A stretch of DNA of 64,000 nt from Sabethes cyaneus (Eukaryota; Arthropoda; Insecta; Diptera; Culicidae). The DNA lies in assembly GCF_943734655.1 (NCBI RefSeq), contig NC_071355.1:76211449-76275448 (forward strand). The letters are read 5' to 3'. The position numbers were made by a program, and so were the translations under genes. Positions 38,444 through 48,674 of this stretch are shown in pieces; position 1 is the first letter of the stretch, and every line of letters begins with the position of its first letter. The notes under the pieces are model-generated. The model made no database searches and was not told the origin of the DNA. It was given only the letters and a program-made list of their open reading frames with translations.

Positions 38444-38609
38444 TTATTAAAACAAATTATGCATATTTCTTATAGATTATATGTCTACTATACGTAGAAT
38501 ATTAAGTTTGACCGAATATCTCAAATAAAAAATTTGATGTTTTGTCCGAGTTTTTTCGGGTTCTGCCCCATAGTGCGTGGCACAATGTCACCCCGGATGG
38601 CGGTACTGC

Positions 38610-39420
38610 GGATGTATACGTTTAGACTTGTCGTTTGCAGAGAGTGATACTACTGCTCTTCCATTTTCGCGTTTATCGGTTAATGTTTTGGTTTGGAAGT
38701 ATTGTTTTCTTGCCTAACGCAAACGGTTATGCAAATTTTGAAGCTCCGCATTCCACCAGAGAAGCCTCTTACGTCATCTTGAGATTTTCTTCTTAGCACT
38801 TTTTCCTGTAGAGTCGTTTTTACGTTTCAACTGACAGATTAGTTAATAGTTGACTCCAGTTAATTTCGCCAAAAAAGGTGCTCGGTAAAATTACAGCGAT
38901 TGAAATCGTAATCTTGAGCTTGAGTCCAACTTTCCGAGACCATGTACTGAATGGAACGTGAGGACAAATGGCTTGTGATGAGCGTCGATTCTGAGCAGCT
39001 CTGTAGGAGCCTCCAACACTTCAAAGCAGCCAGCATCGTTTGTGAATGCCAAATCTAAAATTCTATCATTAGCACTAGTAAACGCGTGCAAGTGTCAAAG
39101 TCCAACAGTAACAACACGATTAATCAATACACATTCTTGCTTGCTCGGTTGAGGCGTTTGTGAGTAGAAGTTGACCCAATTCGACATCATTACACCACTG
39201 AAGATGCGGCGGGTTGTAGTCCCCGATTTATGGTCGTAGTCCCCGAAATTGGATTGCCTATTGGCCTGGAATTACTGGAGAAGAGACGCCAGGTGTCAAT
39301 ATCATGTTTGATTGGCGATCTTCTGCAAGGAAATATTGACTGCTCCACTCTTCCCACCATGTTAGCTTTCGATTTACGGTCTACATGACCCAATGAACAG
39401 CATGTCTCGAATATTCCATC
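38610..39420 (-). pseudogene. CR1/Jockey-type endonuclease fragment
   Basis: Minus-strand translation gives NDRILDLAFTND and ELLRIDAHHKPFVLTF, the C-terminal part of a LINE endonuclease (compare NGRILDLCFVST and ITRHHPALHVFL in the intact CR1 ORF2). Downstream, with breaks, WWNAELQNLHNRLR matches the linker that follows the endonuclease in such elements. Upstream pieces reach about 39420. Interrupted and truncated. Confidence 0.7.
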
Positions 39421-42217
39421 AATGTACTTAATTCAAATGTGTCTCGAGCAACAAATACATAGTTAATTCTTTAGGGTGATACTTACGTGTTGAAGTCAGT
39501 AGATAAATAAACAAAATAAATGCTACCCTGTGTGCGCCACACTGAGCAAAAGGATAGCTTGCAACTTTTTCCTTTCGCTGACTGTCAGGATCCCATCAGT
39601 TTACTACACCATACTTTTTCTTTCAAACAATCATCCTGGCATGTCCGTTCTGTAATCAAATAGGCGCTAGTAGACACACAGTTATAATCACCATTTACCA
39701 CCTAGGTTAACATCATAATTTCGACTACGATGCAGCCAAGCATCAAACCGACCGACGCGACCGCTGCTGGCAGCCCCCGGATCGATCACCGATCAAAAAG
39801 AAAGCCTCGCGCGCCCGCACTGTAATCCGCTCGGAACGTGCGATAATTGATTTGAAAATCGAATTTCATTTCCCCATCGATCGATCCGGTCTGCCACATT
39901 CGGATGCGGTGCGAGCCGTGGGTGCGGTGCGGCACTGGCGGCCGGAAAGAACCGATCAGCAGACAAAGGCGTTGGCGGTGGCGGCCGCGGCGGCAACAGC
40001 TACACAACACGTTGGCGCGCTAATGAAACAATATGCTTTTTAAATGGGCTTAATTTCTTTTTTAGCCGAGTTGTGTGTGAGTCGGTCTGTTTTTTGACCG
40101 TCTGTTTCGGTTACTCACTGGGTAGCACCAACAGCAGCAGCATCAACGCAGCAAAAGAAGAGCAATTACAAACGATAAAGTGCAAAAATGATCAATTATG
40201 CTTTGTGCCGTGCACCGACGGACGGCGGCACTCCAAAACTGGTTTGCGTTTAGAGTTCGATCAACAGTCAGCGGCGGAAGCTGCGACGACGGCTGCTGCT
40301 GCTGAAAAGCGAGGTTATGCAATTGCGCTGGTCCTGTTGTCTGCCATTTTTATCAATGAACCTATTTTTGGTATCGATCGCTGGCAGATGCGGATGCTGC
40401 TGGTTCCGCTGCTGGACGGCTGGCTTTCTGATGAATGAACAGCGGATATGAATGACACATTGCGATGTCCTCGTTTGGTCCAGACGGCATCTGGTACGTT
40501 TTCGGTAGCAGTATCGTAAGTGCCGCCGTTACTCACAGTAATAATGTAATTACATGCTAGTGAGAGTACAGCGGGTACCAATCAAGCATAATTGATTGAT
40601 CAGCTTATCACGTAACAGACGAACTTTTTTTCAGCTCTTCACGACGAAATTCCTTTTTTCTCCAGTTATTTTTGCGCGAAAGTCATGAATGCGGAACGCT
40701 ATGAATGGAGCAAAAAATGTGTGCCCTGTCAAGGTCATCTTTTATCACCCCCCTCAGTTTACATGCACAGCAACAGCCACAGTAGATAGATAACGCGAGG
40801 TGCACAAACGAAGCAGATGATGCATCGAGCAGCTCAACGCAAGCTTCTGACCCTTCTGACTAGCTCACAGCCGGACTAAGTGCACTTCCACAACCCGTGG
40901 AGGAGTCGTTGGCGTTGGTTGTCTGCTTGGTTGCCTATTCACAGCTCATAGATTCCCTGCTGCGTAAAACTATGATCTATTCAAAACAAGCTTCGTGAAA
41001 AGTAAAATAGCAATTATCAACAACATTGTTTTACTGTCGATAATAATAGGGAAGGTAGTTGGCGAAACCTATCCGTGGCGAATAGTTCTTCATCCGATGG
41101 GCCAGCGAACGTGGTTTCAACGGTTTTCGATTTTGACCTTATGTGCGTGGAAAACCTGTTTCGAAAGGGAGTGCGTGCCTGTATGTGGCTGTGTATGAGT
41201 GTTGGTAGGTGCATGTGTGCTGGTAGATGCTTCTGGTCAGAGGGGTTTTGTAGGCCAACCAAGAGCATCATACCGCGGTGGACTATCTTTGCACCGCACC
41301 GCCCGTAGTACTTGAGAGGGTGACCATGAAATGGAGCAACATGAACTTGAGCTAGTGTAATTATTGATTTTTTTAGACGAAATTCAAAACCCTTCGGCAG
41401 GTGCACCGTGACTTCCTTGTCGTGTATCGATTGTTCTAGTTTAACGATAATTACCGTAGGTACTCTGTTTTACATGGCATATCATGCACAACGGGATCTG
41501 ACCTATTGAAAGTGCACGAACGCATGCCGGTTTGCGAAAAGCCGATGTTTTCTGTTTACAAGAGCGTTACAAATGCATACGGAAGAAAGCGTTGAACTAC
41601 ATTAATGTCCTTTTCAAGCCAATATACAAAATATGTATTAAAATTACTCTATAAATGTGAGCTACATCCGTGGATCGTGGTCGTGGACGTAATTATTCAA
41701 TTATTTCACATAATGAAATATTGAAATAAGTAATCATGTCATTCGAATACTGATTGTTGAATTAACCTAATGTGACCAGTTCATTTCTAGATGAGTGCGG
41801 GACATTTTAAATGGCAATAAAAAAAATTTGTTTTTATAGTGCGAGACAAATTTATTTAAAGGCAACAAAATTACATACATTATCTGCTGAATGTATTTGT
41901 TTCAACAATTCATCGTTTGTAGAAATTTTCTTGAAAGACTTTCCGCAATTTTCAGAAAAAACTTTTGTATTATCTGTGGCATTATTCTGGCATTATACTG
42001 GTACTATAAAAAATAATCAACACGAGGCACTTGGTCAACTGGGACATGTCATCCCAGGTCAACCGGGACATGGCGGGTATGGAATAGTTAAAACTGAGGG
42101 TACAAAGTTAGATATGAGACTATCTAGTATGCGACAGTAGTTAAATTGCAAAAACATTTGGGTACCAACCAAAAGAGTGAGAGTTGGAGTCTCGTCATCT
42201 GCCATTGAACGATCGAA
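39421..42217. other. GC-rich and unique-looking sequence, no supported gene
   Basis: About 39740-40560 and 40830-41330 are distinctly GC-rich, with GCGGCCGCGG, CAACAGCAGCAG and many CG dinucleotides. Frames here (for example 40073-40438) lack recognisable domains. The character fits host regulatory or untranslated-exon DNA, but I cannot define an exon. From 41400 to 42200 the sequence is AT-rich without features. Confidence 0.4.
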
Positions 42218-43254
42218 GGGGTTAGACAAAATGATCGGGACAGGCAAAATTTTGATGAAATTCAAACGACCATAACTTTTACAAAATTGAACATTTTTAG
42301 ATGAAACCAATTGCATTCGACGGGGAAATTTTCCTAGTTTTCCCACATTATTTCAAAATTTGCAATAGTCAGCGGACACCGGGGATATTCCGGGTTGTCT
42401 GGGGATATGTCAAAAATTGATTTTTTTAATCGCCTGTATCTTTTTCTGTCATGGAAATTTATTAATTTTCATATTGTATCCCAAAACTAAATTTTATTTC
42501 CAGTCGATTGGTCGAAAAAGAACGGAAATCCGACGAGAAACAACCGAGATATGGCCATTTTGGTGAAATCAGTTCTGGAAATGTTGCCAGTAATGTCTTA
42601 CCTTTATGACCATTTTAAAACATGACCAAAACCTTGCCAATGTAGATGTCAAACTTCAAATATTTACGAGGGTTGAAAATCCTGAAGTTTGACACCCATT
42701 TTGACATGATTTCGAATATTCCCTGAAACGACCACTTCCGCCGGGGTACCTATAACCTGCTACAGGGTTGCCATGGCACGCTGCGGACCTGGGAATGCTT
42801 CCAGTGTCGATGGCTCATAAAACCTTAACGTTTGATGCTCATATTGATATGGTTTGCGTCATGTCCTAAACTGGCCAGAGCAATATATGTTACTAGTACT
42901 GATTTTACGAAAATGGCGGTAACTTGGTTGTTTCTCGTCGGATTTCCGTTCTTTTTTCACAAATCGACTGGAAATAAAATCTAGTTTTAGGATAAAACAT
43001 GAATATGAATAAATTTCCATGACAGAAAAAGATACAGGCGACGAAAAAAATCAGTTTTTGACAGACCCCCAGATAATCCGGAATATCTCCAGTTTCCGCT
43101 GACTATTGCGAATCTTAAAATAGTTTAAAAAAAACTAGAAAGATTTTCCCGTCGAATGCAATTGGTTTCATTTAAAAATGTCTAATTTTGTGGAAGTTAT
43201 GACCGTTTGAATTTCATCACAATTTGGCCTGTCCCGATCATTTTGTCTAACCCC
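42218..43254. mobile_element. 1,037-bp foldback element with GGGGTTAGACAAAAT ends
   Basis: The left end GGGGTTAGACAAAATGATCG and its inverse at the right begin arms of about 385 bp that match at roughly 80-85%. Inner arm words such as TTCCGTTCTT and GGAAATCCGACGAGAAACAA are shared in inverse. A ~270-bp unique core (about 42610-42890) separates the arms. No coding capacity. A target duplication could not be read. Confidence 0.8.
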
Positions 43255-43483
43255 TGTATTTGCCCTACTTTTCAAAATTTCCCAGTTCATTCCGTTTATC
43301 ATTCTGCGCACTAGAAACTTCATTTTACAAAAACAAACTTTACGTTGGACCGCGACAGAGTTAGAGAAAAGTAAAATAGAAAAAAATGTCCAAATCCTTT
43401 ATTTTTTAGATTTATCACAAATCGTTGGATCCTCCTTATAATTTACTAGCTGACCCGACAAACTTCGAATTGCCACAAATTAA

Positions 43484-43824
43484 GGGGACATGAACGACCA
43501 ACAATTTTGAAAAACCATTATTTTTATTTCTGATTTTGATTCTGCAGTCTTTTCCGCTTATTTTGATACTAAATTTGTAATGATCCGACCACGGAAAGTA
43601 GCCAAAAAACGATCATACACATAAGCATTCCAGTGCGGCGTGGAACAACTTCGGCGGAATAAAACGCCGCTCCTAAAAAACCATGATTTTTAAATTTTAT
43701 GTACCTTTTTCTCAGAAACTACACAACGTATCGGAACAAACTTTTTTTTTGTTTTGTTGGTAGTAGCTTGGCAAAGACTTTTATAACTTTTGAGGTTTGT
43801 AAACGAGTGGTCGTTCATGTCCCC
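43484..43824. mobile_element. TTAA-flanked MITE, copy 1 (341 bp)
   Basis: Ends GGGGACATGAACGACCA and TGGTCGTTCATGTCCCC are perfect inverted repeats with TTAA on each side (43480-43483, 43825-43828). TTAA targets point to piggyBac-type mobilisation. A second, inverted copy lies at 50611-51229. No open frame. Confidence 0.85.
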
Positions 43825-44023
43825 TTAAACTGTGTTGTACATAAACCGTGAATCTCGGATGACCTTTGTCACAATCTCGAGTTTTGCAAGTTTCTGAGGA
43901 GTTCATGAGTTCATGGGTCCTAATTCACCATAGAAAAAATTCTTGCCTCCAAAAATCTTCACATGCCGAATTTGGTTCCATTTGCTTGATTAGTTCTCGA
44001 GTTATGAGGAAATTTTTATTTCA

Positions 44024-44885
44024 TTTGTATGGGAGCCCCCCCTTCTAAATGGGGGAGGGGTCATAATTCCCTTCTAAAGAGGGAAGGAGTCTCAATGCAC
44101 TATAGAAAAACATCTTGTCTCCAAAAACACCCACATGCCAAATTTTGTTCCATTTGCTTGATTAGTTCTCGAGTTACGCAAAAAATTTGTATTTCATTTG
44201 TATGGGAGCCCCCCCTCTTAGTGAGGAAGAGGTCTCTAACCATCATAAGAACCTTCCCCGGCCCCAAAAACCCCTACATGCAAATTTTCACGCCGATCGG
44301 TTCAGTAGTTTTCGATTCTTTAAGGAACATACTGACAGACAGACAGCAATTTGTGTTTCATTTGTATGGCAGCCCCCCCCCCCTCCTCTTAGTGGGAGGA
44401 GAGGTCTCTAACCATCATAAGAACCTTCCCCGGCCCCAAAGCTCCTCACACGCAAGTTTTCACGCCGATCGGTTTAGTAGTTTTCGATTCCATAAGGAAC
44501 ATATGGGCAGACAGACAGAAATTCATTTTCATAGATATAGATTTGTATGGGAGCCCCCCCTCTTAGTGGAGAGGGATCTATAACCATCATAAAACCCTTT
44601 CCCGGCCCCAGAAACCCCTGCATGCAAATTTTTCACGCCAATCGGCTCAGTAGCTTTCGATTCTATAGAGAATATACGGGCAGACCGACAAAAATCCATT
44701 TTTATAGGTATAGATTTGTATGGGAGCCCCCCTCTTAATGTGGGGATGGGTCTCTAACTATCATAAGAACCTTCCCTGACCCCAAAAACCGCTACACGCA
44801 AATTTTCACGCCGATCGGTTCACTAGTTTTCGATTCTGTAAAGAACATACGGACAGACAGGCAGAAATCCATTTTTATATGTATG
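44024..44885. repeat. ~164-181 bp tandem array, five units
   Basis: The phrase TTTGTATGGGAGCCCCCC recurs at 44024, 44197, 44361, 44542 and 44715 (one copy reads TATGGCAGCC). Each unit also carries AACCATCATAAGAACCTTCC, TTTTCACGCCGATCGGTT and ACAGACAGACAG-like blocks. The first unit is the most diverged. The repeat units are long and unspaced, so this is not a CRISPR array. Confidence 0.9.
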
Positions 44886-44954
44886 GATTTAGTGTTAGGT
44901 AACTTAGTGCGAATATTTCAAGGGGTGATAGAGGACCACATTTGACGAAAAAAA

Positions 44955-47900
44955 CGGCTGAATAATGCGTACCGTCGGTGCCTTGTGCACGTGTAGGCAT
45001 AAAATAGACCCTACAGTGGTTCATAGCCTCTTATTCAGCAACTCCTATTCCTACCGCCTCGTGGTACCAGCCGGGATACGAGCAACTTTGGTGGAGATCG
45101 GGTAACCAACCCCGGTGGAAGCCAAGGTCGTATGCTGACAGGAAAGGAGGGCTCTTTCGAGCTTCGTTGGCCCTCCGGCGAAACAGGGGGTTGGTGTAGC
45201 AGGCTTTGCAAGCCGTCACCACGAAAAATACTAAAGCATGGAACGAAGAACAAATATATTCTTACTGGAACAATCGGAATAGACCCACGCGACGAAAAAG
45301 GACTATGGATTGGAAACTCGGGACGTGGAACTGCCGATCTCTCAACTTCCAAGGGAGCACTCGAGTGCTCTCCGACGTATTGAAGAGCCGCAAGTTCGAC
45401 GTCGTTGCGCTGCAGGAGGTGTGCTGGAAGAGCTCAACGGTACGTACGTTCAGAGATGGACATACCATCTACCAGAGCTGCGGCAACACACACGAGCTGG
45501 GTACAGCTTTCATAGTGATGGGCGAGATGCGGAAACGGGTGATTGGGTGGTGGCCAATCAATCCTCGAATGTGCCGGTTGAGAATCAAGGGCCGATTCTT
45601 CAACATAAGCATCATCAACGTGCACAGCCCTCACCTCAGAAGTACCGATGACGACAAGGATGAATTCTACGCGCAGTTGGAGAGTGAATACGACCGCTGC
45701 CCAAAACATGATATCAAGATCGTCATCGGGGATTTCAATGCTCAGGTCGGCCAGGAGGAGGAATACAAACCGGTGATTGGAAGGTTCAGTGCACACCAGC
45801 GAACCAATGAAATGGGCCTAAGACTTATCGACTTTGCCGCCTCCAAGAATATGGCCGTACGTAGTACCTTTTTCCAGCACAGAATCCACCATAAGTACAC
45901 CTGGAGGTCACCAAATCAGACAGAATCACAGATCGACCACGTTTTGATCGACAGTCGGCACTTCTCAGACATTATCGACGTCAGATCCTATCGAAGCGCT
46001 AACGTTGACTCGGACCACTACCTAGTGATGGTTAAGATGCGCCCAAGACTCTCCGTTGTGAACAACATTCGGTACCGACGCCAGCCTCGGTTAGATCTCG
46101 CGCGGCTGAAGCAGCCAGACGTCGCCGCAAACTACGCGCATTCACTCGAAGCTGCACTGCCGGAAGAGGACGAGCTGGACGAAGCCCCTCTCGAGGACTG
46201 TTGGAACACTATCAAAACAGCCATCAGCAGTGTAGCGGAGAGCTCCATCGGGCATGTGGCCCGGAATCAGCGGAACGAATGGTTTGACGATGAATGTAGG
46301 AGGGTGATGGATGAGGAGAACGCTGCGCGGGCGGCCAAGATGCGCAGTGCCACACGTCAGAACGTGGAAAGACACAAACAGAAGAAGATGCAGCGAAACC
46401 AAATCTTTCGGGAGAAAAAGCGCAACCTGGAAGAGCAGGAATATGCAGAGTTGGAGCGGCTGCATCGTTCTCAGGAAACGCGGAAGTTCTACCAGAAACT
46501 GAACGGATCCCGCAAAGGCTTTGTGCCGCGAGCCGAAATGTGTCGGGATAAGACTGGCAGTATTCTGACGGACGATCGTGAGGTGACGGATAGGTGGAAG
46601 CAGCACTTCGACGAACACCTGAATGGCGCCCAGGCGGAAAACCATGGCGGCGGGGAAAGCGATTTCGACGGTGCAACAAACGGGGAAGAGGTGCCAACCC
46701 CAACGATAGGCGAAGTTAAGGAGGCCATCATGCAGCTAAGGAACAACAAGTCAGCTGGAAAACATGGCATCGGAGCGGAGCTTATTAAAATGGGACCAGA
46801 AAAGCTGGCCGTTTGTCTGCACCGACTAATTGTTAGAATTTGGGATACGGAACAGCTACCGGAGGAGTGGAAAGATGGGGTTATCTGCCCGATCTACAAA
46901 AAGGGCGACAAGTTGGACTGTGAGAACTATCGAGCGATCACCGTTCTCAATGCCGCTTATAAAGTGCTGTCCCAAATCATTTTCCGCCGTCTATCACCAA
47001 TTGCGAATAGATTTGTGGGAACTTATCAAGCCGGCTTCGTCGAAGGTCGGTCTACAACGGATCAAATATTTACACTGCGGCAAATCCTCCAAAAGGGCCG
47101 TGAATACAGAGTTCCCACGCATCATTTATTCGTTGACTTCAAAGCCGCATATGATACCATCAACCGGAAAGAGCTATGGAAAATCATGGACGAGAACAGC
47201 TTCCCCAGGAAGCTCATCAAACTGATTAAATCTACGATGGATGATACACAGTGCTGTGTTCGGATTTCGGGTGGATTGTCAAGTTCATTCGAATCACACA
47301 GAGGGCTTCGTCAAGGTGATGGTCTTTCATGCCTGCTGTTCAACATAGCGCTACAAGGTGTTATGAACCGAGCGGATATCAACACGCGGGGCACGATATT
47401 CAACAAATCTAGTCAATTCGTCTGCTTTGCCGATGACATGGATATTATCGGCAGAACATCTGTGGCGGTGGCTGAACAGTACACCAGACTAAAGCGCGAA
47501 GCAGAAAAGATTGGGTTAAAGGTAAATACGTCTAAAACAAAGTACATGCTGGCCAGCGGAACCGAGGCCGAACGACACCGCTTGGGCAGTAGTATATTGA
47601 TCGACGGCGATGAGTTTGAGGTAGTCGATGAATTTGTCTACCTTGGCTCACTGGTAACGGCGGACAATGATACCAGCCGTGAGATTCGGAGGCGTATTAT
47701 CAGCGGAAGTCGTGCTTACTATGGGCTCCACAAGCAATTGCGGTCGAGCAGACTAAGTCCCCGTACAAAGTGCACCCTGTACAAGACGCTTATTAGACCG
47801 GTTGTTCTCTACGGGCATGAAACATGGACAATGCTCGAGGAGGACCTGCGAGTGCTCGGAGTTTTCGAACGACGAGTGCTAAGAACGATCTTCGGCGGCG

Positions 47901-48247
47901 TACAGGAGAACGGAGTATGGAGGCGGAGGATGAACCATGAACTCGCACAGCTCTATGGCGAACCCAGTATCCAGAAGGTGACTAAAGCTGGACGGATGCG
48001 ATGGGCAGGGCATGTTGCAAGAATGCCGGACAACTACCCTGCAAAGATGGTGTTCGCCTCAAATCCGGTAGGAACAAGACGACCAGGAGCGCAGCGAGCA
48101 AGATGGTTAGACCAGGTGGAGCGAGATCTGGCGGAGAGTACTCGGTGTCCGAGGAATTGGAGAGCGGTAGCCCTCAACCGAGTTACATGGAGAAATTTTG
48201 TTCAACAGGCTTTGTCTTAGGACGGCAAGCCACCTAAGTAAGTAAGT
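44955..48247 (+). mobile_element. full-length RTE-clade retrotransposon
   Basis: A perfect 15-bp direct repeat ATTTGACGAAAAAAA flanks the element (44940-44954 and 48248-48262). The 5' untranslated region is about 250 bp, the single ORF is 45206-48220, and the 3' end is a short AAGTAAGTAAGT tail directly after a very short 3' region. This is the classical RTE plan: one ORF, endonuclease then RT, short 3' UTR and microsatellite-like tail. The intact ORF and unmutated target duplication argue for recent insertion. At least five decayed relatives lie in this window. Confidence 0.93.
45206..48220 (+). CDS. RTE endonuclease/reverse transcriptase polyprotein, 1004 aa
   Basis: The protein nicks target DNA and reverse-transcribes its own RNA at the nick (target-primed reverse transcription). 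Residues about 36-275 form an APE-type endonuclease: GTWNCRSLN at 39-47, VVALQEV with the catalytic Glu at 71, GDFNAQVG at 175-182, QIDHVLI at 242-248 and SDHYLV at 269-274. A basic linker follows (about 385-470). The RT domain spans about 530-800: CPIYKKGDKLDCENYRAIT, FVDFKAAYD near 640, GLRQGDGLSCLLFNIALQG, and the catalytic FADDMD near 739. The C-terminal region includes GHVARMPDN. About 1000 aa is the usual RTE length. An internal Met at about residue 34 (MDWKLGTWN) could be the true start, since the first 33 residues precede the conserved fold. No stop or frameshift was seen. Confidence 0.93.
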   Translation: MQAVTTKNTKAWNEEQIYSYWNNRNRPTRRKRTMDWKLGTWNCRSLNFQGSTRVLSDVLKSRKFDVVALQEVCWKSSTVRTFRDGHTIYQSCGNTHELGTAFIVMGEMRKRVIGWWPINPRMCRLRIKGRFFNISIINVHSPHLRSTDDDKDEFYAQLESEYDRCPKHDIKIVIGDFNAQVGQEEEYKPVIGRFSAHQRTNEMGLRLIDFAASKNMAVRSTFFQHRIHHKYTWRSPNQTESQIDHVLIDSRHFSDIIDVRSYRSANVDSDHYLVMVKMRPRLSVVNNIRYRRQPRLDLARLKQPDVAANYAHSLEAALPEEDELDEAPLEDCWNTIKTAISSVAESSIGHVARNQRNEWFDDECRRVMDEENAARAAKMRSATRQNVERHKQKKMQRNQIFREKKRNLEEQEYAELERLHRSQETRKFYQKLNGSRKGFVPRAEMCRDKTGSILTDDREVTDRWKQHFDEHLNGAQAENHGGGESDFDGATNGEEVPTPTIGEVKEAIMQLRNNKSAGKHGIGAELIKMGPEKLAVCLHRLIVRIWDTEQLPEEWKDGVICPIYKKGDKLDCENYRAITVLNAAYKVLSQIIFRRLSPIANRFVGTYQAGFVEGRSTTDQIFTLRQILQKGREYRVPTHHLFVDFKAAYDTINRKELWKIMDENSFPRKLIKLIKSTMDDTQCCVRISGGLSSSFESHRGLRQGDGLSCLLFNIALQGVMNRADINTRGTIFNKSSQFVCFADDMDIIGRTSVAVAEQYTRLKREAEKIGLKVNTSKTKYMLASGTEAERHRLGSSILIDGDEFEVVDEFVYLGSLVTADNDTSREIRRRIISGSRAYYGLHKQLRSSRLSPRTKCTLYKTLIRPVVLYGHETWTMLEEDLRVLGVFERRVLRTIFGGVQENGVWRRRMNHELAQLYGEPSIQKVTKAGRMRWAGHVARMPDNYPAKMVFASNPVGTRRPGAQRARWLDQVERDLAESTRCPRNWRAVALNRVTWRNFVQQALS

Positions 48248-48674
48248 ATTTGACGAAAAAAAATCCTTCTACGCATATGGTCAAATCTACACCGTTACAG
48301 AGTTATTAAACATTTTTAGTTCTCCATCCTATTTACCTTAAATTAGCTCTAGTAAAAAAGTATGCTAGGTAGCTCGATTCTGTTGCTTTCATTCAAAAGC
48401 TGAAAAAATTTTGTACTGAAAATTGTCCTTGAACCTTCTCCTACATGAAATTCAATAATTTTCTGAAAGCAAACAGCCTTGAAATAAGCGTTTTTCGAAG
48501 CATTTTTATCAAATTTCTCCTAAAAAAGTGTGTGAAAGTTAATTGCATTCATCTACCAATTTAAAGCTCAAGTATGGTTATACAATTCTTTTTTACGGTG
48601 AAACGGCTATCTCTTTTAGTTTCGGTACAATTTAATTTTAAACGTATCGTATTGAGTGTTCAATTAGTATCTGC

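Larger units (their letters stand above)
33189..38599. mobile_element. composite DNA transposon with 8-9 bp target duplication
   Basis: The left end CATCCGGGACGAGATTGTGC and the inverted right end CATCCGGGGTGACATTGTGC match, and GCGGTACTG occurs immediately outside both (33179-33187 and 38600-38608). Internal GGCACAATCTCACC-like words recur near 33370, 35025 and 35360, as expected of subterminal binding sites. Nested inside are the TTAA foldback (33425-34456), a ~358-bp tandem duplication and a Harbinger-like MITE. No transposase frame remains. The superfamily (hAT, 8 bp, or Mutator-like, 9 bp) is undecided. Confidence 0.6.
43447..44890. mobile_element. dispersed repeat with internal tandem array
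   Basis: It begins at about 43447 with CTAGCTGACCCGACAAACTT, a phrase I recognise from widespread arthropod dispersed repeats (memory, not searched). It continues after a nested TTAA element at 43829 and leads into a ~173-bp tandem array that ends near 44885. The type of element is uncertain. Confidence 0.45.

Noticed and set aside
40073..40438. 121-codon frame with Ala-rich segment in GC-rich DNA
   Set aside because: No recognisable domain; an opposite-strand frame overlaps it; alanine runs follow from GCN-rich sequence. Kept only as part of a GC-rich region.
44029..44738. 184-codon and related frames with repeating WEPP and NHHKNLPRP phrases
   Set aside because: The repetition follows the ~173-bp tandem array; several frames are open simultaneously.
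44024..44885. Regular repeats considered as a CRISPR array
   Set aside because: Units are contiguous and ~173 bp long, without short repeats and unique spacers, and the setting is eukaryotic.
45434..47225. Frames on both strands overlapping the RTE ORF (up to 167 codons)
   Set aside because: Shadow frames of the intact 1004-aa RTE protein.
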